DNA of 64,000 nucleotides. Source: Novosphingobium sp. EMRT-2. GTDB lineage: Bacteria; Pseudomonadota; Alphaproteobacteria; Sphingomonadales; Sphingomonadaceae. Each line of letters starts with the position of its first letter. The first letter of the stretch is position 1. The DNA is taken from assembly GCF_005145025.1 (NCBI RefSeq), contig NZ_CP039695.1, positions 1,483,501-1,547,500 of the forward strand. The letters run 5' to 3'. The position numbers and the translations under genes are program-made. Below, piece after piece: positions 26,241-35,877 of this stretch. The notes beneath the pieces were generated by a model. That model did no database searches. It was not told the origin of the DNA and saw only the letters and a program-made list of their open reading frames with translations.

Positions 26241-28448
26241 ATGCGGCACACAATTTTCGGGGCGTGCTTGTTCGTCGCAGCCTTCTTCGCGGCGCCTTCG
26301 GCAGCGTTCGCCAGCGATTCCGGCAGCGGTGCTACCGCGATTGAGACCTCGCAGATCACCGTGACAGCCTTGCGCCGACCGCTGCCTGAAGATGCCGTGC
26401 CCGCCAGTCTGACCGTTCTGACCGGGCAGCAGTTGCAAGCCCGTTCCGTCCGCTCGTTTGCCGATCTGGCGATGGTCGAACCCAGCCTCCAGATTTCCGC
26501 TTATCAGGGCGAAAGCCAGATCTTCCTGCGCGGGATCGGCGCAGTCACGTTCCTTGGCGGATTTGATAGCAGCGTTGCGGTCAACCTGGACGGCGTTTAC
26601 CTTGGCAGGCCCAGCGCGGCAGCATCGGCGATGTTCGATCTCGACCGGATAGAGATCCTCAAAGGCCCGCAAGGCACGCTCTATGGCCGCAACGCCACCG
26701 GCGGCGCAATCAATCTGGTGAGCCGCGGACCGACGAAGGACTGGCACGCCGACGGGCGCGTGGCATTCGGCAATTATGCCCGCGCCGATGCGTTCGCCAG
26801 CATTGCCGGCCCGCTGACCGACAGACTGGCAATGCGCTTGTCGGTGGGGAGCAGCAATCACGCCGGCTACACCCGGCTGATCACCGGACGTAATGCAAGT
26901 GGCAAGGACCGCGTTGATCACGCCGAGGACCAACACGACCAGAGCGCCCGCTTGCGGCTGGACTGGCAGGCCCGCAGCAATCTGAAACTTACCCTCTCCG
27001 CCGATGTCAGCCGGGCTGATGACCGCGCCGTGGTGTTCCACTTTGCTGGGCCGGGCTATGGCAACAATCCCGTCTTCCTCGCGCGCCTTGCGCAAGGCAT
27101 CGTCGGCCCGGTCGGAGCGCGCACCATCGCCTCGTCCGTGCTGCCGTTCAACCGGCCGCTGAACTGGGGCCTGATGGCCCGGGCAGAGCTCGATCTGGGC
27201 AGCGCCATCCTGAGCACGACGGCAGCGTACCGCCAGACCCACCCGAAAAACTTCGACGACCTGTCGAACAGCACCGTGCTAGCCGAAACGCAGTACAAGG
27301 AAGAGGACGCCCGGCAATGGAGCGTTGACGTGGCGCTGCATTCGATGCCTTCGGCCACGCTCACCTACTGGCTCGGCGCCTCGCACTACATCGAGCGCAA
27401 TACGGTTCGCAACGAGTACTTCTTTCCCTATCTCGTTACGCTTCTGGGCGGCACCGGCAGTGCTGATTGCTGCCTGCTGCGGGCCAACGGCACCCAGCAC
27501 ACCCTTGCCAATGCGCTCTTTGGCGAGGTGGGCGGCGCGATCCTGCCTCGAACCACCGTCACCGTTGGCGGGCGCTGGACGCGCGAGCGTCGCCGAGGGA
27601 CCAATCTGCTCGATTTCACCGGGCTCCAGACCCTGAACAATGCGGTTCTTGCTCCAGCCGAGTTCCGTTCCTTCACGCCAAAGGCCGTGATCGACCACAC
27701 GTTTTCGGAGTACGGCCACATCTTCGTGTCGGCCGCGCGGGGCTACAAGGCAGGCGGCTTTAACCTCGGCTCTGCGCAGAACACGCCCTACGCCCCGGAA
27801 AAGATCTGGTCCTATGAACTGGGTGCCAAGTTTGCCGGCCCCAACTGGAAGATCGAAGCGAGTGCCTTTCACTACGATTACCGCGATCTTCAGGTGCAGG
27901 ATGTCGACGCCAATTCCGTGCTCATACGCAACGCCGCGACCGCACGGGTCGATGGAGTGGAACTGGGCCTGCGCGGCGCGAGCGGGCCGCGGTTCCGGTT
28001 CGCGGCGCAAGCGACCTGGCTGAATGCGCGCTTTTCGCGCTACGCCACCATCAACACCAAGCAGCCGGGCCTCGGCGTGCAAGACCTTGCCGGTAACCCG
28101 CTACCCCATGCGCCGCGCTGGCGCGTGCTGGGCTATGCCGAACGGGATTTTGCGCTGCATGGCGGCGCCATCCTGCGGCTGCGCGGCGATGCCAGCTGGC
28201 AGGACCGGACCTGGTTCACCGCCTTTCGCGATGCGCGGGCCACCCAGGCTGCGTGGTGGTGGCTCAAGGCCCGGGCGACCTGGATCCCCGCGCATGCGCG
28301 CTGGCAGGCCGCCGTCTTTGTCGACAATCTCACGAATACGCGCGCGTTCACCAATGTCTCGATCACCGGCGATCTCGACGCGAGCCGGGCGCTCGGCAAC
28401 ATGGCTCCGCCTCGCACGTTCGGGTTGGAGTTCGGCTTCAGTCTCTAG
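26241..28448 (+). CDS. TonB-dependent receptor
   Basis: 735 residues with a signal peptide (RHTIFGACLFVAAFFAAPSAAFA) and plug domain starting ITVTALRRPLPEDAVPASLTVLTG, including IFLRGIGAVTF, LDGVYLGRPSA, EILKGPQGTLYGRNATGGAINLV. The C-terminal beta-barrel ends FGLEFGFSL with a terminal Phe-x-Leu pattern. It would import a large or scarce ligand across the outer membrane. ATG 26241 begins the signal peptide; an in-frame ATG at 26178 overlaps the preceding stop but lacks support. Confidence 0.92.
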   Translation: MRHTIFGACLFVAAFFAAPSAAFASDSGSGATAIETSQITVTALRRPLPEDAVPASLTVLTGQQLQARSVRSFADLAMVEPSLQISAYQGESQIFLRGIGAVTFLGGFDSSVAVNLDGVYLGRPSAAASAMFDLDRIEILKGPQGTLYGRNATGGAINLVSRGPTKDWHADGRVAFGNYARADAFASIAGPLTDRLAMRLSVGSSNHAGYTRLITGRNASGKDRVDHAEDQHDQSARLRLDWQARSNLKLTLSADVSRADDRAVVFHFAGPGYGNNPVFLARLAQGIVGPVGARTIASSVLPFNRPLNWGLMARAELDLGSAILSTTAAYRQTHPKNFDDLSNSTVLAETQYKEEDARQWSVDVALHSMPSATLTYWLGASHYIERNTVRNEYFFPYLVTLLGGTGSADCCLLRANGTQHTLANALFGEVGGAILPRTTVTVGGRWTRERRRGTNLLDFTGLQTLNNAVLAPAEFRSFTPKAVIDHTFSEYGHIFVSAARGYKAGGFNLGSAQNTPYAPEKIWSYELGAKFAGPNWKIEASAFHYDYRDLQVQDVDANSVLIRNAATARVDGVELGLRGASGPRFRFAAQATWLNARFSRYATINTKQPGLGVQDLAGNPLPHAPRWRVLGYAERDFALHGGAILRLRGDASWQDRTWFTAFRDARATQAAWWWLKARATWIPAHARWQAAVFVDNLTNTRAFTNVSITGDLDASRALGNMAPPRTFGLEFGFSL

Positions 28449-28511
28449 GGTCAGGAGCCATTGCCGACACGGCAGGGCCAAGCACCCGTGCCACCCATCG
28501 GCAGCGTCCGC

Positions 28512-29168
28512 CTAGATGCCGAGCAGATCGATCTTGCGCAGCATATCGGCGACCGAGATCGACTTGAGTTTGCGCCCGGCGCTCGAGCGATGCATCTTGA
28601 CCGTGATCTCGGTGATGCCGAGTTCGTGGGCGATCTGCTTGTTGAGCAAGCCGCGCGCTACCCCGCGCAAGACGTCCGTTTCACGGGGTGTCAGGCTTTC
28701 GCCCAGACGCCGCACACTCTTGCGCTCGCCGCCGTCTTTTTGTTTCTCGCCTTCGGTGCGCAGTGCATGAGTCACCACGTCAAGCAGTTCCTGCTGCCGA
28801 AAGGGCTTTGGCAAAAAGTCGATCGCGCCGGCCTTCATCGCTCTGACGGAGGTGGCGACATCAGCGTGACCGGTAATGAACACGATCGGCACGAACTGGT
28901 TCATCTCCCGCAGTTGCGCCTGGAGTTCGAGGCCGCCGGTACCCGGCAGCCGTAGATCGAGCACGAGGCAGCATGGCCGATCAGGTATGCCATGCTGCAG
29001 CATGTCTGCGGTGGATTCGAACACGGCCGTTTCAAGGCTCACGGATTCGAACATATCCTGCAGACTTGCGCGCACGTCGGGATCATCATCTACGACAAGC
29101 ACAAGCGGCTGCCGCGATGTTACCTGGGCCGATGCTTCCTGCACGAGAACTGCCCTGACGGTAGCCAT
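28512..29168 (-). CDS. FixJ/NarL-type response regulator
   Basis: 218 residues. Receiver domain (20-135) with acidic patch DDDP, phosphorylation Asp71 (LVLDLRLPG), Thr/Ser (FITGH) and Lys121 (LPKPF). C-terminal LuxR HTH with LTPRETDVLRGVARGLLNKQIAHELGITEITVKMHRSSAGRKL. The product is a transcription factor. Start ATG 29168. It is convergent with the TonB receptor and divergent from the receiver-only regulator. The probable partner is the PAS kinase at 21,950-24,310. Confidence 0.92.
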   Translation of the reverse strand: MATVRAVLVQEASAQVTSRQPLVLVVDDDPDVRASLQDMFESVSLETAVFESTADMLQHGIPDRPCCLVLDLRLPGTGGLELQAQLREMNQFVPIVFITGHADVATSVRAMKAGAIDFLPKPFRQQELLDVVTHALRTEGEKQKDGGERKSVRRLGESLTPRETDVLRGVARGLLNKQIAHELGITEITVKMHRSSAGRKLKSISVADMLRKIDLLGI

Positions 29169-29384
29169 GGATCGCCTTTCCGGCCGATCGGCCTTGTATT
29201 GCGTCGCCAATCTACAGCGACTTTGCACGCAGTGCCAGCCGCCGCGCCCCATACCTCGGTATGGGACGCCACGGAACAAGAGCTAGGCAGCCGCAAGACT
29301 GCTATCAATTAGCTGCAAAGTAGCGGATGACCACTAAAGGCGACATCGGCCTGGCAATGCCACGCGGCCCCGAACGAGAGGACA

Positions 29385-29774
29385 ATGTTGGTGCCTGGGC
29401 CTTCCCCGAAAATGCCGGTTATCATCGGGATTGTCGACGATGATGATGACGTGCGCGAGGCATTGGAAGAGATGCTGGAAAGTCATGGCTATCTGACGAT
29501 TTCGTTCAAGTCGGCTACCGATTTCCTCAAATCTGCCGATGTCGCGCGTATGTTCTGCGTCATCACCGACTTCCAGATGCCGGGCCTGACCGGACTCGAC
29601 CTGATCGATGCGCTGCGGGAATTTGGACTGCCCACGATCCTGATCACCGCATTTGCAACGCCGATGATCGAGCAGCAGGCCCGTAACGCCGGCGTGCACC
29701 GTTTCCTGCGCAAGCCTTTCAATCCCCAGCAGCTTGTTGCCGCCATCAAATCCATTCGCGGCGGGATGTTGTGA
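29385..29774 (+). CDS. Single-domain response regulator (receiver only)
   Basis: 129 residues, a receiver without an output domain: IVDDDDDVREALEEM, phospho-Asp in VITDFQMPG, Thr in LITAFA and Lys in FLRKPF. RBS GAGAGGAC precedes ATG 29385. Stand-alone receivers can act as phosphate sinks or relay partners (FixT/DivK/Sma0114-like behaviour is known for the class). It is divergent from the FixJ-type regulator, and both may be phosphorylated by the same PAS kinase. Confidence 0.9.
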   Translation: MLVPGPSPKMPVIIGIVDDDDDVREALEEMLESHGYLTISFKSATDFLKSADVARMFCVITDFQMPGLTGLDLIDALREFGLPTILITAFATPMIEQQARNAGVHRFLRKPFNPQQLVAAIKSIRGGML

Positions 29775-29918
29775 ATCGTCGGCCGCACTGCGGGTAATCA
29801 CGGAGCCTTGGCGCCGGGCGGGGCATACCACGGTAGAGCTTTGCCGAATGCCGACACCCGATCATGGTGGCGACCAAGCCGCGTCACACCAGAGGGCGCC
29901 GCCACCAAGGAATTGCGC

Positions 29919-31325
29919 ATGCCCTATCACCTTCTCATCGACGGCGCTCTGGTCGACAGCGCCGACGTCATCGACGTCATCGACCCGACGACGGCCCAGC
30001 CCTTTGCACAGTCGCCGCGCGCCAGTGCCGCTCAGGCCGATGCCGCCATTCTGGCCGCCAAGCGTGCGCAGCCAGCCTGGGAAGCCCTCGGTTACGAAGG
30101 CCGCAGGCCCTATCTTGAGCGGTTTGCGGAGGCGATCACCGCCAACCTCGATTCCATTGCAGCCACTCTGACCCGTGAACGCGGCGGCCCGATTGCAGAT
30201 TGCCGCTTCGAGGTAAGCCGCGCACGCGATGCCATCGCCCACTTCGCCACGCAGTCTCTGGTCGACCGCGTGCTGCTCGAAACGCCCGGACAGCGCATCA
30301 TCGAACAACGCTACGCGCAAGGGGTGCTGGTCGCTATCATGCCGTGGAACAGGCCGATGACGCTGCTCTCCTTCAAGCTCGGGCCAGCGCTGATTACAGG
30401 TAACACGGTGATCGCCAAGCCCGCGCCGACCACGCCGCTTTCCACCCTTCTCCTCGGCCAGCTGGCTGCCGACATTTTCCCCGCCGGCGTCTTCCAGACT
30501 CTGGTGGATGCCAATGACCTCGGCCCTCTGCTGACCAGCCATCCCGACGTCGCTCACGTCAGCTTCACCGGCTCGACGCCGACCGGCAAAAAGGTGCTGG
30601 TGTCGGCCGCCGACACGCTGAAGCGCTTTACCCTGGAACTCGGCGGCAACGACGCAGCCATCGTGCTGGACGACGCCGACATCGCCAAGGTTGCAGACCG
30701 CATCTTTGCCGCAGCTTTCATCAATGCAGGCCAGGTCTGCTTTGCCACCAAGCGCGTCTACGCCCCGCGCCGGCATGCAGCCGATCTCGCAGCGGCCCTT
30801 GCCGAACGGGCCGCGGCGGCGGTTCTGGGCGATGGCATGAACCCTTCCACCACCATGGGCCCGCTGCAAAACCGCATGCAGTTCGACAAGGTGCTGGACG
30901 TGATCGCGTCCGCCCGCGCGCAGGGCGGCCGATTCCTGACCGGCGGCGACGCCACCGGTCAGGGCTACTTCATCCGCCCGGCAATCGTCACCGGTCTGCC
31001 CGAACAGGCGCGGCTGGTTCAGGAGGAACAGTTCGGCCCGGTTCTTCCGGTTCTGGCCTATGAGCATGTCGACGAAGCGGTGGCCGCGGCAAACGCCAGC
31101 GACTTCGGGTTGGGCGGCACCATCTGGGGCTCGGACACGGACCGGGCCATGGCCGTGGCCAGCCGCATCCAGACGGGCACCATCTGGGTGAACCAGCACA
31201 TGGCGCTGCCCCTGGACGTTCCGTTCGGCGGCGCCAAGCAATCGGGCATAGGTCTCCAGAATGGCCTTCCGGGCATGGAAGACGTGACCCAACTGCGCAT
31301 TCTCAACGCCATTCTGGCGGAATGA
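29919..31325 (+). CDS. Aldehyde dehydrogenase (NAD(P)-dependent)
   Basis: 468 residues starting [23 protein letters not shown], with RBS AAGGA seven bases upstream. Motifs: [41 protein letters not shown], catalytic Glu in LELGGNDA and catalytic Cys in GQVCFATKR. It oxidises aldehydes to acids. In this lignin-related context benzaldehydes such as vanillin are plausible substrates, but this rests on context. The following aldo/keto reductase is 11 bases away and co-transcribed. Confidence 0.9.
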   Translation: MPYHLLIDGALVDSADVIDVIDPTTAQPFAQSPRASAAQADAAILAAKRAQPAWEALGYEGRRPYLERFAEAITANLDSIAATLTRERGGPIADCRFEVSRARDAIAHFATQSLVDRVLLETPGQRIIEQRYAQGVLVAIMPWNRPMTLLSFKLGPALITGNTVIAKPAPTTPLSTLLLGQLAADIFPAGVFQTLVDANDLGPLLTSHPDVAHVSFTGSTPTGKKVLVSAADTLKRFTLELGGNDAAIVLDDADIAKVADRIFAAAFINAGQVCFATKRVYAPRRHAADLAAALAERAAAAVLGDGMNPSTTMGPLQNRMQFDKVLDVIASARAQGGRFLTGGDATGQGYFIRPAIVTGLPEQARLVQEEQFGPVLPVLAYEHVDEAVAAANASDFGLGGTIWGSDTDRAMAVASRIQTGTIWVNQHMALPLDVPFGGAKQSGIGLQNGLPGMEDVTQLRILNAILAE

Positions 31326-31336
31326 GGGGACCGATA

Positions 31337-32182
31337 ATGGACAACACCACGTTTCGGATCGGCGGTGAACTTGAGGTAAGCCGGCTAGGCTTCGGCGCCA
31401 TGCGTCTCACCGGACCAGGCATATGGGGGCAGCCCACCGACCGGGAAGCAGCCCTCGCCACGCTCCGCCGGGTGCCCGAACTGGGCATCAACCTGATCGA
31501 TACGGCGGACAGTTACGGGCCGGATGTTTCCGAACCGCTGATCCGTGAAGCCCTGCATCCTTACGCCCCCGGCATGCACATCGCCACCAAGGCCGGGCTG
31601 CGCAGGCCCGGCCCCGATGCGTGGATGCCGCACGGCGATCCCGACTATCTCATCGCCCAGGCGCGCAGGAGCCTGACGCATCTTGGCGTAGAGCAGATCG
31701 ATCTGTGGCAACTGCACCGGATTGATCCCAGCGTACCGCGTGACGAGCAGTTTGGCGCCGTTCGTGCCATGATCGACGAAGGGATCATCCGCCATGCTGG
31801 GCTCAGTCAGGTAACAGTTGCGGAGATCGAGGCGGCGCAACGGGTCTTTTCGGTCGCGACCGTGCAGAACCGCTTCAATCTTTCCGATCGCTCGAGCGAG
31901 AATGTGCTGGATTACTGCACGCGCCACGCGATTGGATTCATTCCATGGTTTCCGCTCGCGGCAGGGGCGCTAACCGGGCCGGGCTCCGCCCTTGCCGTTA
32001 TCGCTCAGGCACATGCGGCGACGCCGGGCCAAATTGCCATCGCCTGGCTGCTGCGTCGCAGTCCCGTCACCTTGCCCATCCCGGGCACCGGGAGCGTGGC
32101 GCACCTCGAAGAAAATGCTCGGGCATTGCATATCGTGCTGAGCGATGACGAGTTCGCCAAGCTTGAGGCCGCTTACCGATAG
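31337..32182 (+). CDS. Aldo/keto reductase
   Basis: 281 residues, TIM-barrel AKR. The catalytic tetrad is readable: Asp in LIDTADSYG, Tyr in the same motif (DSYG), Lys in IATKAGL and His in LWQLHRID. The C-terminal NADPH-binding region has [19 protein letters not shown]. It interconverts carbonyls and alcohols with NADPH. It follows the aldehyde dehydrogenase in one operon and could remove excess aldehyde as the alcohol. Substrate unknown. Confidence 0.9.
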   Translation: MDNTTFRIGGELEVSRLGFGAMRLTGPGIWGQPTDREAALATLRRVPELGINLIDTADSYGPDVSEPLIREALHPYAPGMHIATKAGLRRPGPDAWMPHGDPDYLIAQARRSLTHLGVEQIDLWQLHRIDPSVPRDEQFGAVRAMIDEGIIRHAGLSQVTVAEIEAAQRVFSVATVQNRFNLSDRSSENVLDYCTRHAIGFIPWFPLAAGALTGPGSALAVIAQAHAATPGQIAIAWLLRRSPVTLPIPGTGSVAHLEENARALHIVLSDDEFAKLEAAYR

Positions 32183-32463
32183 AATCGGGACTCATTACCA
32201 CAAGCCGCGAGCCTGAAAGACGTCGCGTTTTCCAGAAGGGAATTCCTCACAATCCGCCACCCCTACCAAGGGACGGGAAAGACAAACCATCGCAGGCCTG
32301 TTCCACCCCCGTCGTCGGGATCAGACTGGCCCTGTTCGGACCAGCTGCGGTGTAAACCGGGCGCCGCCACATTCGAGAACAAGATCCTTGAGCTGGCCGA
32401 TCACCCCCTGCCGGGGCGCTAGACCGCCGCGGCCACCCGCCTTCGCCACAACGGAGAATGAAG

Positions 32464-33009
32464 ATGTCCCGCATTGCCATCACCAGCCGTGACCAAGCCC
32501 CTGCCGCCTCCCAACCCACGCTCGATGCCGTGCAAAAGCAGCTCGGCTTCACCCCCAACTTCTTTGCCGTGCTGGCCAACAGCCCGGCGGTCCTTGCCGC
32601 CCACGGCGCCTTCGACGGTGCGCTCGGCAAGACGCTCGATTTGAAGACCCGCGAAGGGATCGCCCTTGCCACGGCGGCCGTCAACGGGTGCGAATACTGC
32701 ACCGCCGCCCATACCTATACCGGGCACACCTTCGCACGGCTTTCCGAGGCCGACATTGCGGCAGCGAAGCGCGGAGAGGCAGCGGATGAAAAGCTTGCCG
32801 CCGCGCTGCATTTCGCCCGGCGTGTCGCTGAAACGCGGGGCAAGGTTGGCGATGACGACCTGGCGCAACTGCGCGCGGCGGGCTACGGTGATGCCCAGAT
32901 CGTGGAAATCGTGGCCAACGTCGCCAAGAACTTCCTCACCAATCTCATCAACAACGTGGCGCAGACCAACGTCGATTTTCCGGCGATCACCGCCAGCGCA
33001 GCCGCCTGA
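32464..33009 (+). CDS. AhpD-like carboxymuconolactone decarboxylase family protein
   Basis: 181 residues of the peroxidase-related CMD family. The signature CEYCTAAHTY carries the CxxC pair and proton-relay His typical of AhpD alkyl hydroperoxidases. ATG 32464 lies seven bases after GGAG; an ATG two codons earlier is too close to it. The family reduces peroxides or acts in related redox steps. It is the first of a pair with the chloroperoxidase-like gene at 33,161. Confidence 0.85.
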   Translation: MSRIAITSRDQAPAASQPTLDAVQKQLGFTPNFFAVLANSPAVLAAHGAFDGALGKTLDLKTREGIALATAAVNGCEYCTAAHTYTGHTFARLSEADIAAAKRGEAADEKLAAALHFARRVAETRGKVGDDDLAQLRAAGYGDAQIVEIVANVAKNFLTNLINNVAQTNVDFPAITASAAA

Positions 33010-33160
33010 AAACGCACATGGCCGGGGCGGCGCGCGGACGGCGGAAGCCGCCCTATACTCTCGTGTTATTGCGCCGCGCTCGCGCAGTGTGGTTCTTTTG
33101 CATGCACCGGGCGCCGCTGCCGCGGCACTCGCTCCAACGGAACACGAAGGCTGATGCGTC

Positions 33161-34126
33161 ATGAGCCAAGCCGATTTCGAACTCTCCCGTCGCCAAGTGG
33201 TAGGCGGGGCCGCCCTTTCACTCGGGCTCGCGCTATTTCCTGATCCCGCAATGGCGTCCGTGCTCCAACACGCCGCATCAATAGGAAACATGACCATGGG
33301 AACGATCAAAGTCGCAGACGGCACAGAAATCTTCTTCAAGGACTGGGGACCGAAAGGCGCGCAGCCGATTGTGTTTCACCACGGCTGGCCGCTCAGTGCG
33401 GACGACTGGGACGCCCAGATGCTCTACTTTCTGGCGCAGGGTTATCGGGTGATCGCCCATGACCGCCGCGGCCACGGGCGCTCCACCCAGACCGATACGG
33501 GCAACGACATGGACACTTACGTGGCCGATGTCATCGCGCTCACCGATCACCTAGATCTGCGCAACGCGGTGCATATCGGTCATTCGACCGGCGGCGGAGA
33601 AGCGGCACGCTACGTCGCCCGCGCGAAGCCAGGCCGCGTTGCCAAGGCCATTCTCGTCGGCGCCGTCCCGCCGATCATGGTGCAGTCTGCCACGAACCCC
33701 GGCGGCACCCCGATGGCGGTATTCGACGGCTTTCGCACGGCGCTTGCAGCCAACCGCGCGCAGTTCTACCTCGATGTGGCGAGTGGTCCGTTCTACGGCT
33801 TCAACCGTCCGGGGGCCAAGATCTATCCCGGCACCATCCAGAACTGGTGGCGGCAAGGCATGATTGGCGGCGCCAAGGCGCACTACGACTGCATCGAGGT
33901 GTTTTCGGAAACCGATTTTACCAAGGACCTGCAGGCGATCGACGTCCCCACGCTCGTGCTGCACGGCGATGACGATCAGGTCGTCCCGATCGCGGATTCC
34001 GCGCAACTTGCCATCAAGTTGCTGCGCAAGGGCCAGCTAAAGGTGTACCCGGGCTATCCGCACGGCATGCTGACCGTTCACGCCGATGTGCTCAATCCCG
34101 ATATGCTGGCCTTTATCAAGGCCTGA
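33161..34126 (+). CDS. Exported alpha/beta hydrolase of the non-heme chloroperoxidase family
   Basis: 321 residues. The mature part starts [21 protein letters not shown], the usual N-terminus of cytoplasmic cofactor-free chloroperoxidase/esterase proteins. Ahead of it lies an in-frame twin-arginine leader ([18 protein letters not shown]). Catalytic triad: Ser in GHSTGGGEA, Asp in [10 protein letters not shown], His in YPHGM. The family hydrolyses esters and makes peracids. The leader suggests periplasmic location, unlike the family norm; the internal ATG at 33,298 could give a cytoplasmic form. Confidence 0.88.
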   Translation: MSQADFELSRRQVVGGAALSLGLALFPDPAMASVLQHAASIGNMTMGTIKVADGTEIFFKDWGPKGAQPIVFHHGWPLSADDWDAQMLYFLAQGYRVIAHDRRGHGRSTQTDTGNDMDTYVADVIALTDHLDLRNAVHIGHSTGGGEAARYVARAKPGRVAKAILVGAVPPIMVQSATNPGGTPMAVFDGFRTALAANRAQFYLDVASGPFYGFNRPGAKIYPGTIQNWWRQGMIGGAKAHYDCIEVFSETDFTKDLQAIDVPTLVLHGDDDQVVPIADSAQLAIKLLRKGQLKVYPGYPHGMLTVHADVLNPDMLAFIKA

Positions 34127-34151
34127 TCCGGAAACTGGAACGCTGCCCCGG

Positions 34152-34183
34152 AAAGGCCGCCCTCATCACGAGGGCGGCCTTTT
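34152..34183 (+). terminator. Strong intrinsic terminator
   Basis: Perfect 13-bp stem AAAGGCCGCCCTC / GAGGGCGGCCTTT with a five-base loop ATCAC and a following T. It ends the chloroperoxidase transcript 25 bases after its stop. Confidence 0.85.
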
Positions 34184-34301
34184 CGTGCACGAAAACGGCG
34201 CGCTTTGATGTGAGGTAAAATCCCTTCGCGCGGTGCAGTCTCGCGCCAGCCCTTCGGCGGCAGTAGCCGGTTCGAAAGGCGATCTTGGAGATAGAAAGTG
34301 C

Positions 34302-34342
34302 CGGGCGGCCCCAGGAGAGGGGGGGAGCATCGGGGCCGCCCG
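34302..34342. ncRNA. Long GC-rich hairpin, possible small RNA (unconfirmed)
   Basis: Perfect 11-bp stem CGGGCGGCCCC / GGGGCCGCCCG with a 19-base loop. On the minus strand the loop reads C-rich, with CCCCCCCTCTCCT, resembling the pyrimidine loops of anti-Shine-Dalgarno-type alphaproteobacterial sRNAs. The 453-bp gap it lies in (34,127-34,579) contains no supported protein gene. No clear promoter or terminator for this hairpin was identified. Confidence 0.35.
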
Positions 34343-34579
34343 ACAAGGTTGGGACCACATCAGGCCCTGTGCGTGCCAATAGCGGGATCGGGAGAGTTGG
34401 CACCGCATCGATTCCGGATCGATGCCATGATGGTGCGCTAGTTTCAGCCCGGAGGCTATAACGCGGAAGTATGTAGGGTGTCTTGCCAGACCATACCGAG
34501 GTGCTGTTCTCTTTCATCCATCGGAAGGACCACAAGCCTGCTCGCGTGGATTGCCGCGCGAACGCGATCATGTCCTCAG

Positions 34580-35872
34580 TCACGCCGCGCGCAGCAGCAG
34601 CGTTATTGCGAAACGGCCGTTGCGGCGGCCGAACGTGACCGTGCCGTTATGCGCGGCCGCCACGCGGCTGACGATGGCAAGGCCCAGCCCGGTCCCCTCG
34701 CCGCCGCGCGCGCTATCGCCGCGGGCGAAGGGGCGCAGCATCTGTTCGCCCGCGGTGGGCGCGATGCCGGCGCCGGCATCGCTGACCGTGATCCGCAGCG
34801 CGCCCTCTTCCAACACAGCGTCCATCCTGATCGGCGCCATGCCGTGACGCGCCGCGTTCGACAGCAGGTTGGCCACAGCCCGCGCTACCGCCTGCGGTCG
34901 CAGCGTGAAGACCAGGCCCGTTGCAACATTGGACGCGACATCGGGCAGGACCATGCCCGCCAGCCCGGCATCGGCCGCGGCATGCGCCAGAAGTCCGGCC
35001 ACGTCGGTCGGCACCGGTGTCTCGTTTTCGAAGCCGCGGCCGAAATCGAGGAACTGGGTCAGCATCGCCTCGATCCGGTCCACCTGCCGCAGCGCGGTGT
35101 CCTCCAGTTCCTCGTCCTGCCCGCGCAACATTTCCAATGAGAGCCGCAGCCGCGTCAAGGGCGTGCGCAAGTCATGGCTGACCCCGGCCAGCATCAGCGC
35201 GCGCTCGGCTTCCTGCCCGGCGATCCGCGCGGTCATGCGGTTGAGCGCGACGGCCACGGCGGCGACCTCCGCCGGGCCGGAAACGTCGAGCGGCGGCTGG
35301 GTGCCATCGGCGCGGTAGCCGTCCACGCTCCGCGCCAGTTGCCGCAGCGGCCGGTCGATCCGGCGCTGCAGCGCCAGTCCGCAGGCGATAGCGATCACGA
35401 ACGCCACGGACGAGGCAAGCATCAGGCTGGCCAGCGCCCCGCGCTGGCGCGGTGGCGTGATGCTGACCCAGTAATCGCCCTGCCCCATGCGCAGCAGGAA
35501 CCATAGCCGCCCACCCTTATCGGTGCGCCAGACGAGTTCGTCCTGCATGTGCAGGCGCGAAGCGAGAGTCAGCGTGAACTGGCGCTCGACCATCGTGGGA
35601 AAGCGCGGCCCGTCCGAAGGCACATCCGCCGCCGGGCGCACCGCCATGCTGCCCGCGCGGTTGATCCCGTCGATCAGCGTCGCCTGGCGGGCCGGGTCCA
35701 TATCGCGCATCGCCTGCGACAGCGCGGTGACCATGTCCGCGGTGACGGCGGCGACGCGGATCACTTGCGGGCGGATCACCAGCGTCATCACGAGAATGCC
35801 GGCAAGCAGCTGCCCCGCCAGCACCACCGCCACCAGCAGCGCCACGTTGCGATGGAACAGCCGCCGGAACAC
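34580..35872 (-). CDS. EnvZ-type sensor histidine kinase
   Basis: 430 residues from a GTG start at 35872, five bases after the regulator stop. Two TM helices (ALLVAVVLAGQLLAGILVMTL near the start and LMLASSVAFVIAIACGLAL about residue 160) flank a periplasmic sensor. Then come HAMP, HisKA with LAGVSHDLRTPLTRLRLSLEML, and HATPase with LSNAARHG, DAGAGI and GEGTGLGLAIVSRV. It phosphorylates the OmpR-type regulator upstream. The signal sensed is unknown; neighbouring EF-hand and repeat proteins suggest an envelope or metal-related stimulus. Confidence 0.92.
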   Translation of the reverse strand: MFRRLFHRNVALLVAVVLAGQLLAGILVMTLVIRPQVIRVAAVTADMVTALSQAMRDMDPARQATLIDGINRAGSMAVRPAADVPSDGPRFPTMVERQFTLTLASRLHMQDELVWRTDKGGRLWFLLRMGQGDYWVSITPPRQRGALASLMLASSVAFVIAIACGLALQRRIDRPLRQLARSVDGYRADGTQPPLDVSGPAEVAAVAVALNRMTARIAGQEAERALMLAGVSHDLRTPLTRLRLSLEMLRGQDEELEDTALRQVDRIEAMLTQFLDFGRGFENETPVPTDVAGLLAHAAADAGLAGMVLPDVASNVATGLVFTLRPQAVARAVANLLSNAARHGMAPIRMDAVLEEGALRITVSDAGAGIAPTAGEQMLRPFARGDSARGGEGTGLGLAIVSRVAAAHNGTVTFGRRNGRFAITLLLRAA

Positions 35873-35877
35873 GCGCT

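Noticed and set aside
29862-31292. Minus-strand ORF of 476 codons
   Set aside because: Antisense of the aldehyde dehydrogenase, which has all catalytic motifs.
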